Of a stretch of 64,000 nucleotides of DNA, positions 44,941-57,279 are shown piece by piece. Source of the DNA: Rusavskia elegans (Eukaryota > Ascomycota > Lecanoromycetes > Teloschistales > Teloschistaceae); contig SAUG01000033.1 of the NCBI GenBank assembly GCA_011316305.1, positions 186,001 through 250,000 of the forward strand. The letters run 5' to 3'. Made by a program: the position numbers and the translations under genes. Under the pieces are notes generated by a model. The model was not told where the DNA came from. It did not search any database and saw only the letters and a list, made by a program, of their open reading frames with translations. Each line of letters starts with the position of its first letter. The stretch's first letter is position 1.

Positions 44941-47900
44941 CCCGCCAACCCGGTCAGATCGCTCGTAAACAGTGACAACGTGACCCGCTTTGTTCAATTG
45001 GTCTGCTACACTGAGACCAGCAGGACCAGATCCAACAACAGCCACGGTCTTGCCGGTACGGTGATGCGGAGGATTCGGCACCATCCAGCCCATATCAAAC
45101 CCTCGATCAATGATGGCACACTCAATCGACTTGATACCAACGGGATCTTCATTGATGCCGAGGACACAAGCGCCTTCGCAAGGTGCAGGGCACACTCGTC
45201 CGGTGAATTCGGGGAAGTTATTGGTCATCAACAGGCGATCCAGTGCGTCTCTCCATTGGTTCTGAAAGACGAGTTCGTTCCATTTGGGAATGATATTGGA
45301 GATCGGGCAGCCAGTGTCGGATTGGCAAAAGGGTACACCGCAATCCATACAGCGAGCAGCCTGGTACTTCAACTCGTCTTCATTAAGGCGAGAGGATAGC
45401 TCTTTCCAATCGCGAGTCCGAGTCTGCGGCTTTCTGTACTTCTCGGCACGTCGTTGATACTTCATGAAACCTTTGGTCTTGTCGAGCACGAGCGCAGACT
45501 TTTTCTTTTCGGCCTTCGCGTCCGTGATACTATCTTCCATGTCGAGCATGTCGGTCTTCTTGGCGTGCGCTTCCTTGTCGTGCTCTTGCTTTTTGGAGTC
45601 TTCGTGCAGTTGCCGAACGGGATTGCCTGGTAACAACGGCAATGGGTATTGCTCCTTCTTGGCTTGCTCTGCCTTGGCTGCTTCTTCAGCCATGACGCGC
45701 TTGTAATCGATAGGTAGGACCTTGACCAGCCGACTCAAGGCGCGATTGAATTCTAGTAGACACCTTGCTGCCAGTTCGGAACCGGTATAGTGGTGATGAT
45801 CTTCGATCAATCCTCTGATGAACGCAATCTCTGTTGGATCCTCCAAGCCTGACACCTCGACCATCTCCGTATTAACCTTAGATGCAAAGTCTTGATTCAG
45901 ATCCAGAACATAGGCGATGCCACCTGACATACCAGCCGCAAAGTTTCGACCGGTATTGCCAAGTACAAGGACACGACCACCAGTCATGTATTCGCATCCG
46001 TGGTCGCCAACTCCCTCAACGACAGCTGTAGCACCGGAGTTGCGAACAGCGAATCGTTCAGCAGCCATGCCACGGAAATAGCATGTACCCTGGGTTGCGC
46101 CATACAAGCAGACGTTGCCAATCAGCACGTTCTCTTCAGCTCTGAATAGTGCTGATCGTGGTGGGTAGATGATCAAGCGGCCGCCCGAGAGCCCCTTCCC
46201 AACGTAGTCGTTGGCATCTCCTTCGAGCTCCAGTGTGACGCCGGGCGCGAGGAAAGCACCGAATGACTGACCGGCCGAACCCTTGATGTTGGCGTGAATG
46301 GTGTCCTGTGGAAGACCTGCTTCACCGTATCGCCTGCTGATCTGGTACGATAGGGTTGCGCCCAACGCACGGTCAGTGTTCACAATGTCACATTCGATGC
46401 GGCAGGGGAGACCCTTTTCAAGTGCAAGCTCGGATTCGGCGATCAGCTTGTTGTCGAGGCGAATGTGCAGTCGATGATCTTGCTTCCGCACGTTGTATGT
46501 TGCGACACCAGGCCGAAGATGGTGTGCAGGGGTAAGGATGAGACCCAAGTCAAGGTTCTCGGTCTTGGCTGTACGGAGGTCCTCCCTCATATGCAGGACT
46601 TCGGAATGGCCGACCATCTCGTTGATGGTGCGGAAACCAAGCTTGGCCATGATTGCTCGAAGCTCGTTTGCTATGTAGTAGAAGAAATTGATGACATGTT
46701 CAGGTGTGCCTTGGAATTTCTTGCGAAGCTCTGGGTCTTGAGTGGCAATACCGACAGGGCAAGTGTTCTGTTGAAACATAGTTAGCATTCGTTCAGCAGC
46801 AGGAACCATAATCTAGAATGCTCGACATGCTGCTTAGGGCCCACAAAACGAGGCTCTTTGACGACTGAAAGTCAATTCCAAGTATGTCGAGGCGCAAGTC
46901 AAGCAGTTGAGGACCGATTCCAAGGAATCGATGTACGAAGTGGAAACGTGTGGGTTGAAGACCTACCAAGTGGCATTTCCTAAAGCAAATGTCAGAATTA
47001 GCAAATCATTCCGATACCAACTCGTAGAGATAGGAATATGGTGAAGTGGTTTTCAGAGAGCGCTTACCTCATCATAATGCAGCCCATAGCAATTAGAGGT
47101 GTCGTCGCGAACCCCCATTCTTCCGCACCAAGCAGGCAGGCGATGGCGACGTCCCTGCCAGTTCGAATCTGCCCATCAGTCTGAACAATGACTCGGCCTC
47201 TCAAATCATTAAGCACGAGGGTCTGATGAGTCTCGGCGAGACCCAACTCCCATGGAAGACCAGCGTACTTGATGCCGGTCCATCGAGAGGCACCGGTGCC
47301 GCCATCATGACCGGATATCAAAATATGATCAGCCTTGGCTTTGGCAACCCCTGACGCGACAATCCCGACTCCAGTCTCGGAAACCAATTTCACAGAAACT
47401 CTGGACCGAGGATTCGAACACTTCAAATCGTAGATCAGCTGCTTCAGGTCTTCGATCGAGTAGATGTCGTGATGTGGAGGTGGTGAGATCAATCCGACGC
47501 CGGGCGTGGAATGCCGAGTCCGTGCAATGGGTCCGGAGACTTTGTGACCTGGCAATTCACCACCTTCTCCAGGCTTTGCGCCTTGAGCCATCTTGATCTG
47601 CAGCTCGTCGGAATCGGCCAAATAGTTTGACGTGACACCGAATCGACCGGAGGCAATCTGCTTGATAGCAGAGCGCATGCTGTCTCCATTCTCCATCACC
47701 AGGCTTCGCTCTGGATCCTCTCCGCCCTCGCCAGTGTTGGACTTGCCGCCAAGCCGGTTCATTGCCACTGCAAGAGTCGAGTGAGATTCCATAGAAATTG
47801 ATCCGTAGGACATGGCACCCGTAACAAAGCGCCGCACGATCTCAGTCCACGGCTCCACCTGCTCGATGGGGACCGGTGTCCTATCATCGAAGCTGAAATC

Positions 47901-50793
47901 AAGCATACCACGGAGCGTGCAATTCTTGATCTGCTCATACTCGGACATTGAATATGCCTCGTATGACTTGTCGTTTTTTGTTCGGACAGCGTCTTGTATA
48001 TTGGCAATGCTGGTAGGATCGTTGATATGCGGCTCTCCACCATCTCTCCAGTGGTACTCGCCTGACTCTGCAAGACCGGGAATGCTTACGATGTCGCGAG
48101 ATGGGAATCCCTTTTCGTGGAAGGCGAACGCGTCCTGTGCGATGAGCTCGAATGTCATGCCCTTGACACGTGTGGCGGTCCCTGTGAAACAGCGGTCCAC
48201 GACGCTATCATCAACGCCAAGTGCCTCGAAGATCTGAGCTCCTTTGTAGCTCTGGAGTGTTGAGATACCCATCTTACTCATGACCTTCAAGATACCGCCA
48301 TCACAGGAATGCTTGTAGTTTTCGATGAGAGCATCGTCTGAAAGCTTCTTTCTGATGAGCTTCTCGCGGTTCATCTTGAGTATACATTCCAATGCCAGAT
48401 ATGGACAGATAGCATCTGCACCGTAGCCAAGCAGTACGCACATGTGATGCACTTCACGGGCTTCGGCGGTCTCGACGATTATTGCTGCTTGCGACCTCCA
48501 CTTGTTGCGGACCATGTGATGATGAACCATACCCGTTGCTAGAAGGGCAGAAACGGGGACTCGATCGACGGAAGTCGCCCGATCTGACAGTACCAGCAAC
48601 TTGTAGTGAGACTCGATGCCTTCAGTCACGGACTGGCAGATACGATCCAACGCGTTCATGTATCCAGCGATACCTTCACTTTTGGGGAAAGTGATATCGA
48701 TGGTTTTGACTGTCCACGTGCGGTACAAGGTCGTAATGCTTGTTAATGCGCTGAAATCCTGTAAAGAAAGCATGGGAGATGGCAACAGCAGGCGGTGGCA
48801 CTGAGAGGAATCCAACTCGAGAAGATTACCTTGAGGGCCAACATAGCAGCCCAAGGACATGACGATAGCTTCTCGAATAGGGTCAATTGGCGGGTTGGTG
48901 ACTTGGGCGAAGAGTTGGCGGAAATACTCATAGAGCAGTCTCGGCTGCTGGGCAAGACAGGCAAGGGGAGCATCATTGCCCATCGAACCCAGGGCTTCCT
49001 TCGAGTCTGCTGCCATTGGTCCCAACAGCAAACTTACTTGTTCGAAAGAGTACCCGAATGCTTTCAGCATGGGATCAGCTTGGATGCCGACATCATTGAG
49101 CTCGCACACGGTCTCAAGGCCCTGTTCTATCAACTGCGTTCGAATATCATCAAGACTGATCAGCTCCTTCTGCAACCACGACCGAAAATCCTTCCGATGG
49201 GAGACATTGTGTTTCAGTTCCGCATCGTCGACGATACGCCCAGCCAGCGTATCGACTAAAAGCATCTTCCCCGGCTGCAACCGACCCTTTTGAACAACAT
49301 TCTCGGGATCGAGCTGGATCGTTCCGACCTCAGACGCACATACAATACGATCGTCGGCTGTGACATAGTATCTGCAAGGTCGAAGGCCATTTCTGTCGAG
49401 ATTCGCTCCGCAGTATCTCCCGTCGGAGAATGTGAACAGAGCCGGGCCATCCCACGGCTCCATCAAACAAGCCGCCCACTGGTAGTATGCCGTTTTTTCT
49501 GGGTCCATGGCTGCATTGTCTTCCCAGGCTTCGGGTACCATCAGCATGATGGCTTCGGGAAGGGATAGAACTCCGTTGATTGTCAAGAGTTCGAGGACGT
49601 TGTCAAAAGCAGCCGAGTCGGAACCTCCGTCTTCGACGATCGGATAGAGTTGATCGAGCTCCTCTTTGAAGAAATCCGACTGCATGACGCCTTCTCTTGC
49701 CCGCATCCAATTTTTGTTTCCCCGCAATGTGTTGATTTCGCCTGGACTTGATTAATTATTTTCCATTGTCTGCGAGACAGCAAGAGGCTCACCATTATGG
49801 GCCGCCCATCGAAGCGGTTGCGCGCGGTCCCAGCTGGGAAAGGTATTGGTGGAAAAGCGCGAGTGGACCAAGGCGAAATGCCCTTCGTAGTCCACCGATA
49901 CCAAATCATGGTAGTATTGATATACTTGGACCGGCGACAACTGGCCCTTGTAAACAATGTTTTTATTGCTCAGTGAGCATAGATAGAACCAATTGTGGAG
50001 GCCAATGGTATGGGTGGCGCGCTTCCGCAGGACGTAGAGTTGACGTTCGAATTGTTTCTCATCGAATTTCTCGGGGTCTGTGACATCGGGTTTGTTGTCC
50101 TGGCCATAGGCTGAAGACAGCACGACAAAGGGCTGAAGGATCAACGGCTCTCGGGAAAGTGCAGCTGGCCCTAGCAGGCTCGAGTCTCGGGGAACCTCCC
50201 GCCACCCAAGCACCCTGAGACCAAGGGACTCGGCGATCTCTTCGAATGTCGTGGTGGAATCTTGGAGGGTCTCGGTGTCGGGCTTGAAAAACAGATTGCC
50301 TGCCGCGTACTGGCCCAAGGGAGGCAGTTCATAGCCTGTTTCCCTTGCAAAGTTCTTGATGAAGAAGCGATGGGGAATGGATGTCATGACACCGGCGCCA
50401 TCTCCATCTCTTGCATCGGAGCCCACCGCACCGCGATGGGTCATGTTACACAGCAAATTCCGAGCTGGGTGCACCAAGGTCAATGGTGTTCAAGGATCAC
50501 GGCAGAGCGGGGAACCTTACCATCGCTGATGATCTTGTGGCTGGCCGTGCCCTTGATATGGCTGCGACTCCATCAGTACCCGTGGCGCTCAACAAGACGG
50601 CTGAGAGTGGGCAAGCTCACGCAGCAAAGCCGACACCGCAGGCATCCTTCTCGTACTCGGGATCGTAGAGGCCCTGCTTGAGCGGCAGAGCGCCGGCCCA
50701 TGACCGGTTCTCCGGGGTGTTGTTGTACTCGTAGACGTTGGTGGGGTATTCCTCTTCTACTTGTGGTCCATAAATGTCCTCCACGAAACCCAT
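43873..50793 (-). CDS. GLT1: NADH-dependent glutamate synthase (GOGAT)
   Basis: Seven exons: 50793-50621, 50561-50521, 50464-49793, 49741-47068, 46979-46967, 46767-44093 and 44041-43873; phases close to 2,138 residues (yeast Glt1 is about 2,145). A propeptide ends before Cys52 ([15 protein letters not shown]), the glutaminase nucleophile. Next come the class II amidotransferase, the FMN (beta/alpha)8 domain ([20 protein letters not shown]), the 3Fe-4S ligands Cys1183, Cys1189 and Cys1194 (CIMMRKCHLNTC), and the GXGXG helix ([20 protein letters not shown]). The beta-subunit-like part has the 4Fe-4S motifs ([17 protein letters not shown]) and FAD/NADH sites ([34 protein letters not shown]). It makes two glutamates from glutamine and 2-oxoglutarate. 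Exon 5 is a 13-nt microexon. Confidence 0.95.
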
Positions 50794-53700
50794 CTCACGG
50801 ACGGGCGGCCGTGGGTGATGTGGAGTTGCAGTAGGCAGTTGTTGCAGCAGTGAATTCGGGTATCAGGACTGCTCTGAGCGAAGATCTGACAGAGTTGAGG
50901 TGGTCGAGGAAGTGGGCAGAGAATAAGAATAAAGATGGGGGAGAAAAGCAAGGGCGATTGCGGGAAAAGTCGCGAGAACCCCACGGTGGCAAAGGGCGGA
51001 TCGGAACTTTTTGTCCCAAGGAAGTTGCAACGCTACACGGGCATTGGTGTTGATGGTGTTGTGCAGCTCTGTGCGGATACAGCAGACTTGGCAGCGTCTG
51101 GGGTACTTTCTCTGATGCCCGATTACAACATATCAGGGTGAAAATCACGTTTAGGCCCAGTCGAGCAGTAACACAGGCCGCCAATTGGTCCAAAGGCTGC
51201 CTTATCTATCCAACTAGCGTCGCAGATGACACCTATGCATGCAACCTTAATTCTGGATTATCTCAGTCTAGACAATCACAGACAACCCACCTTGGACCGA
51301 CTCCAGAGCCTTCCGAACTCGGCAATCTCCCGTGTGAACACTAAGGCTGCCTACCACGGATATCGGCATGAGTCTTCCCTCCGCAACACTGCACCGATTG
51401 TGTCGTACGGAGACCTCTTGTCTGTATTCTACGGATACCTGTGTGATGCAGTGAACTTGTGTTTATGCAGCATGTTTCATGCTTGGACCCTTCTTTCCAT
51501 TGTGGCGGTGCGGCTATCCTACCCCACATGGCAGTATACACGACTCGCGTGCACGATCCTCAATCATTCAATCATTGACCATTGGGAGCTCTACTTGGTT
51601 CTTTTTGGTGTGCGTCTGGCCACACCCCTTCATCGGACTCCCGAAAGCTTCGAGGTATAAGCTTCAGATCGACGATGGTGGCCGTTGATCGATCGACTTT
51701 CTACTCCAATGTGGCACACCTTTGGAACACACCCACTTCTGCAACACGCTAGTAACGGCCGCTAATCTAGCTACTCTTGGCATACCTTGCCCTATCAAAA
51801 ATTCAAAATACAAGAGCTTGTAGCAGAGGAAGCTTTATCTATAGTAAAACGTACTATTCGGCTAGCAAGACAGCAAGTGGTAAAGAGATCTTTAAAATTT
51901 AGGGGCAAGATTCTTCTAAGAACGTGAATATACAGAGGGCTTAGCTCAATCCATTAAAGTCCTTGTTGCAGAAGTGGGGTGGCCATATTGGAGTACTGAC
52001 CAATCCACGGTGTTGCATTGTCATCGAGTCTTGGCAATCACGCACAAAGCATGGCGCGTGACTTTTAGCGGCGAGAAGACTCTAGTCGGTTTTCAAAGTG
52101 CTGGTACTGCAGCGAAACAACCAATTGATGTCAAGTCGCAACAGGCAAGTTAAGTCATCTTCTCGCTAAGCTCAGCGTCCTCTGTGCTTCTATCAAGCTC
52201 TCAGTCTTACCCGTGCGGCCAACTTTCTCATCATGCCTCGATCTCCATCACTCGATGTCTCTACTGGATAAGTCAATAATACAAGTCTGCGATCTTTACT
52301 CCCTCTAATATGGCTCCTTTTGGATTCTGTGTAAGGCTAAAAAACGACTTCCTTCCCATCCAGTCTGAGACGGTCTCTTGTAGTAAATATGGTCAACCGG
52401 GCTTGGATCGATAGCAAGATGTCACTGGTTCCCACGCAGATTATCAATCTTCATCCCCGACACAAGAACTGGCTGCTCGCTCGACGAATTTCTTGCCTCG
52501 TACCTTGTGAGGTAATAGGATTGTCGGAGGTGCACAAAACGAAGCGTCTTTGACTGACTGGCTCCTGCTCAAATCCTCCGCTTCTAAGAAGAAATCGAGT
52601 CGAACCAATCTGGACTAATCTAACTATGTCAACCTGTATCATTCCTAGACTGTTGGCACGAGCCCACAGCTGTTCATTTGCTGGACAATTCAAGCCAGCA
52701 GCGGGCTCCGGTCACGTTGGTTCTTTGACTGCGCACCTCGATCCCTCAGCTTTTGAGCTCTGTCTCGCAGCATCTTCCGCAAGTGGCAAAGATTTGACGA
52801 TCAGATAATTGGGTCTAAGAGCCTGAGGTTGACGGATTGTTGTGCAAGGACCGACTGGGTTGCTGCAGTCTTGGGAGTACTGGAGGCGAAACCCCCAACG
52901 AACGGAGACGGACACATGATGAGTTGACGGTGATTCAATCTAGCCACAGGCTAATAGTCGTACGTTGAAGGATGGAGTTGAATGGCGAACGCTCGCGTCG
53001 CGACGTCCAACTTGTCCTTCCTTCTGACCCGTTTGTCAGTACTTTTCCCAGCTACTTTACCACAATCCCGCCTGACTTTGGAGCTGACCCTGGTAAGCTA
53101 GGCAATCGAGGTCTCGGATGCACCACCAAGCTATGGGATGAGACATGCTGTTGCTCCCGAGGAGAATATTGCAGGCATCCTGACTCCGGAATCTACCGTA
53201 GCCAGTGCTTGCCAATCCACCACAGCTCACCAGGCGACTTTTGAAGGATTGTTTCTAACAGGGAATTCTCTACGTAGTTATGTTAACACAGTGTCTCTCG
53301 CCGACAAGACGCCCCGTATTGGCGCAAATAGGTGTCTCCTGTCTGGGCTATCCGTCGAGAATAGCGAACAAGCCAAACCATAACCATACTGTTCCGCCCG
53401 ATTGCAGCCCGCTCTGTTCCAACTTGCGGCTTTAACGACCATTCGCCAACGGACAACGCGCCATATGCGCCGGATGCTATTCTTTCATTGCCGCCGAGTG
53501 GATCTCTTCCATCGTAGTACCTGCAGAGGACGCTCTTATAATCCTTCGAAGCATTCAGCTACTGAGCCTTCACAACTCCGGAGTAACTCACAACCTTCGA
53601 ATCACGAAGTCGAAAATAAGGGCAGAATTGATGTTGTTACCAAGGAAAATCGCCCATCCTCTCGCAAGGCAGACTCGATGCGCAAAAAGCGTTATGCGAT

Positions 53701-53875
53701 CACGGACAAGTTTCGAGAGCCCGTACCCATTGGCGCAGCGTCGATGACATTGCGTATATTTTGAAGTCGCTTCTCTTTTATTGTTTACAGGTAAGACAAC
53801 CGTCGAGGCTCTCAACGTCATCGCGTCATCGGCAAATCCACTGAACGTCGAGACCACCCTCTGGACGTTGCCAAT
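50794..53875. other. Long gene-free region
   Basis: About 3.1 kb between the GLT1 start and a secreted-protein gene. The first part must hold the GLT1 promoter; TTATCT (AGATAA on the GLT1 strand) at 51202-51207 fits a GATA-factor core but may be chance. 51780-51960 is AT-rich with dense stops. Frames at 51226-51660, 52972-53244, 53138-53383 and 53402-53764 lack any recognisable protein features. I see no intact gene; a small species-specific gene cannot be excluded. Confidence 0.45.
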
Positions 53876-55423
53876 ATGTTTCTTTACTCCACGTCTACCC
53901 TATCAGCCTTGCTATTTACTTCTTCGGTCCTTGCCTCTCCTCTAGCTACGCTGTCAGAACAAGACTCGCTGTCTACGAGAGCTGTTATAAACTGCACCAG
54001 CCTCACGGCCCAGCGAAACGCTGCATGTTGGGACAGCTTGAAGATAGCAGAGTACCTTACCAATTGGCGGAAGACAACCCCAGTCTGCACCGGAAGCAAC
54101 AATGGCGGTTCCGATTGTTGTCGCCCGCCCGCGGTGGAAACGTGGTCAGCATGCTACCTCAGACTAACCGGTGGGAATCACACCTGCAACAACCTCGATA
54201 GCCAAAGCTGCGAACTATCAGACCACCTGCCACCAGACGAGCGTGTAGATCCGGCCGAGAAACCTCAAGCATATTATGTGAGAGCAACCATCAACCAAGT
54301 CCGTGATCTCTTCATTGGCTACAACGCAGGTGCGACGAACTCCTCTCTCCTGGCGGTTTCCTACGCAATGTGTTGCCAGGAGCACATAGAAGCTAACTAT
54401 GACACAGCGCTGAATCTCGATCCCCGTCGGCTGACCAAGATTTTGGAAGCCTTCAAGATCGACAACAAAGAGATAGTTCGACCGCTCAACCTCCAGCTCC
54501 AGTTGGCGATCCCCGAAATACTCGGCCTCAACGTGGCAGCAGTAAGTCATCCAATCAAATCCTCATCCAGCACCTCCATCTTCCCAACAACATCCAACAT
54601 CACATTAACCACCCTCCTTCCCTCTCCACAGGCCACCAACACCAACCCCAACCCCAACCCCCACTACCGCGAACTCGCCCAAATCTGGACCTCCGCCCTC
54701 GCCTCCGCCCCCGCCGTCGCCTCAGCCCTCTTTCCCCCCTCCCCCCTAAACGCCCAACAATTCGACTTCACCCACTTCAACCTCTCTTCCCCCACCATCT
54801 CCACCCACATCCTCTCCGGCCTCTCCAAAATCCTCTCCGACCTCCCCTCCTTCCTCGGTTTCGCCTCCAACGGCACCTTCTCCTCCTCTTCCTCTTCCTC
54901 CCCATCCGCCGCTCTCCTCACCTCAAAAGACCTCGACGACCTCCATCTCGGCGCCTACACATTCGTAACCTCCCGCTTCATGCAATCCCAAAACCTCTAC
55001 GCCATCCCCGGTGAAATCGTCTCCGAAGCCTCATGGCGCCATTACATCGCCGACGATCAATGTCCTGGACGCGCAGGCACGATCTGTGTAGCCGGCGAGG
55101 GGAAATTCGTTTATTGGAGCCCTAGCACTCATCGAAGCTATCAGCTGAAGAGCAAAGGGGGCACGAAGATCACGGTCCAAGGTTTAGTGGAAGGGGTGAA
55201 TGAAGGGGGTTTTGCGGATGCGGAATTGTTGTTCGATGGGAATTATAACTGTACGGCTGAGGGGAGGGCGGGGGGTGCGATTGTGGAGGTTGTGGAGGGG
55301 AGGGAGGTGGATGTTGCTTGTTTGAGTCAGTTGCCGATGTATTTGGAGTGTGGGACGCCGTGTCCTAAGGGGGCGGTGTTGGTGGGGGGGTTGTGTCCGT
55401 TTGGGAATGTGACGAGGTGTTGA
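53876..55423 (+). CDS. Secreted Cys-rich protein, DUF7872-like
   Basis: One open frame of 515 residues: signal peptide (MFLYSTSTLSALLFTSSVLA), then CWDSLKIAEYLTNW, ETWSACYLRLTGG, a middle region with Pro/Asn and Ser runs, and a C-terminal domain with GRAGTICVAGEGKFVYWSPS, LLFDGNYNC and ACLSQLPMYLECG-TPCPKGAVL. The W-x-x-C-(F/Y)-L-R-L motif, VYWSP and C-terminal Cys pattern recall secreted fungal proteins of the DUF7872 type; function unknown. Bases 54543-54632, which contain a GTAAGT donor and CACAG acceptor, may be a 90-nt in-frame intron coding a low-complexity Ser/Thr stretch; without it the protein is 485 residues. Base composition shifts from C-rich to G-rich along the gene. The stop lies in an 81-bp tandem duplication. 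Confidence 0.72.
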   Translation: MFLYSTSTLSALLFTSSVLASPLATLSEQDSLSTRAVINCTSLTAQRNAACWDSLKIAEYLTNWRKTTPVCTGSNNGGSDCCRPPAVETWSACYLRLTGGNHTCNNLDSQSCELSDHLPPDERVDPAEKPQAYYVRATINQVRDLFIGYNAGATNSSLLAVSYAMCCQEHIEANYDTALNLDPRRLTKILEAFKIDNKEIVRPLNLQLQLAIPEILGLNVAAVSHPIKSSSSTSIFPTTSNITLTTLLPSPQATNTNPNPNPHYRELAQIWTSALASAPAVASALFPPSPLNAQQFDFTHFNLSSPTISTHILSGLSKILSDLPSFLGFASNGTFSSSSSSSPSAALLTSKDLDDLHLGAYTFVTSRFMQSQNLYAIPGEIVSEASWRHYIADDQCPGRAGTICVAGEGKFVYWSPSTHRSYQLKSKGGTKITVQGLVEGVNEGGFADAELLFDGNYNCTAEGRAGGAIVEVVEGREVDVACLSQLPMYLECGTPCPKGAVLVGGLCPFGNVTRC

Positions 55424-55566
55424 AATGGGTGGGAGCGGAGAAGTATGGGATTTCGTTGATATGCGTTATGCCGATGCTGGCGTTGGAATGTGACGAGGTG
55501 TTGAAATGGTTGGGAGCGGAGAAGTATGTAATTCTATCGATATGCGTTGCGCCGATGCTGGCGTGT
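55405..55566 (+). repeat. 81-bp tandem duplication over a gene end
   Basis: GAATGTGACGAGGTGTTGAA starts at 55405 and again at 55486; the units stay similar to CCGATGCTGGCGT at the end. The first unit contains the stop codon (TGA, 55421-55423) of the secreted-protein gene, so the last codons of the gene are duplicated beyond it. Roughly ten differences separate the units. Confidence 0.85.
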
Positions 55567-57279
55567 TTTAATTATTCTCAGCTATTCATTGACCTAGGGT
55601 ATCATCATCACCTTTCAGCCCACTATGGCAACCGATTCAAGGGCTCGTTGAATCGAAAGTCCATTGCAGCAAAGGGTGTACACACTTCGATACCTCGCTA
55701 TAGAACCCCGTATTGGACGGAAGCTTAGATTTCGCTGTACACCCACTAGCTGGACAAACAGCGATATTTCAATCGAGTAAAACAGTGTCACGGAGAGGTT
55801 CTTGGGAATTTTATACCATGGTAGCTCTGAATACTCTGAGTCTTATACGACTACTGCAACTATCGCGAGGGGATATGATGATTGTCCAGCTTCCGAAGAA
55901 CAACCTAAATACAACCTAGAATACTATCTATTCTCGTCCGTGGTATCCACTCCTCGATGAACCAGGCCACTGCATCACTGCAGGATAGATCTAACACTAT
56001 AGCTCGATCGCAGGTACCCTCAATAAGGGGAAGATAACAATATCACCCTTCAACACGAAAAGAAGGAGGAGGCATAGAAATCCAGGGAAGTGACCTACGG
56101 AGGATGACACCAATAGTCCTCTAAAAGCCGCTGGAGCCCCCGCCTGGATTGCTAGCGCACGGTGAGGACTTTCGGTGTCATCCTCTGTAAGGACGATAGA
56201 CTCCACCTCCATGCAACGCCCGAGAGAATCTTCATTCCATAATTCTCAGATACAAACTCCCCGACGGTTACGACGATGAAAATGCAGGAGAATGGTTGAT
56301 GCCGCCATCCAGCTGTCGCATTAAAACAAAATGGCGTATCGGCGAATTTTGAAACCAACCCTTATGCGCGGATATAAGGTCAAGAGAAGAAGCTGGCTGC
56401 GCCCAATGTAGGAGAAGTTAGTGGACGCTAGGGATGCGTCGACGGTAGAGAATTGTATAAGCGCTTCGTTATTGCGTATGCCGGATATAACCGATTGGGG
56501 GCTATCCGACGTGTGTTCAGCTACAGTATGTTGATAGTCGCACCAGGGGAAGCGAGATACAAGCTTGCAGGCGCTTTTGGGGTCGGGGTTGAATTGACGG
56601 AAGCTGGAGATAATGCATTGATTCTTGTGAGATATAGGCGCAGCACAATCCCTGAAGAACGGAGAAATCAATATGCTGCTGAGTACCACCTCACGACTGC
56701 TACTCTGGAGCGGAGACCTCTGCCTGTGCTGTATGATTGTGTGTGAGTGCCTGTCATGGCTATCTGTGTTCGACGTTGGGAGCTCAAGTCGTTGGTCAGC
56801 ATGGAAGCCAGAACGCGATGGCAGTGATGTTGTCAGGCTGACGCATTCTAGCCTTTGCGTGCCGTCCCCCGGAACAAAATTCAAGCTTATTTTTGATGAA
56901 AGGACCATCGTAGATGCTCGGGGTGATCTTTACTAATACTGACTACTTTGTCTTCCGCAGCAACATCTGTTTGGATCCGGTATGGAGAGATCCAGTATGT
57001 CCGCGAGCGGTATGGCCAGGTCGAGCTCGAGCTGTACCCTGGCGTCATAAGCTTCTCTGGAGCTATGCTCCTGATGCGGGAGTCGCACAAGTGCGTATAG
57101 GATGCCAGTATGGCGTCCTTTTTGGCCGATTGAGATGACAGGAGGTCCGTATGAGAGGTCTCTCAATAGTCTGGGGACTATAAAACCCGTATGCATCCTC
57201 AATATTCCTCTTGTGATGCTGCATCATCCAAACGTGATCTCTCGATAGCTATACTTTCAATTTGCTTTCGTCCCGCTCC
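55567..57279. other. Intergenic region
   Basis: About 1.7 kb between two secreted-protein genes. Frames at 56321-56908 (minus) and 56453-56936 (plus) have no recognisable content. Promoter of the decayed gene expected near 57200-57279. Confidence 0.45.

Noticed and set aside
44689..45399. 236-codon plus-strand frame inside GLT1
   Set aside because: Antisense shadow of a highly conserved exon; no protein features of its own.
51226..51660. 144-codon plus frame in the long gap upstream of GLT1
   Set aside because: Composition and sequence look random; no ATG context, motif or intron pattern that would support it.
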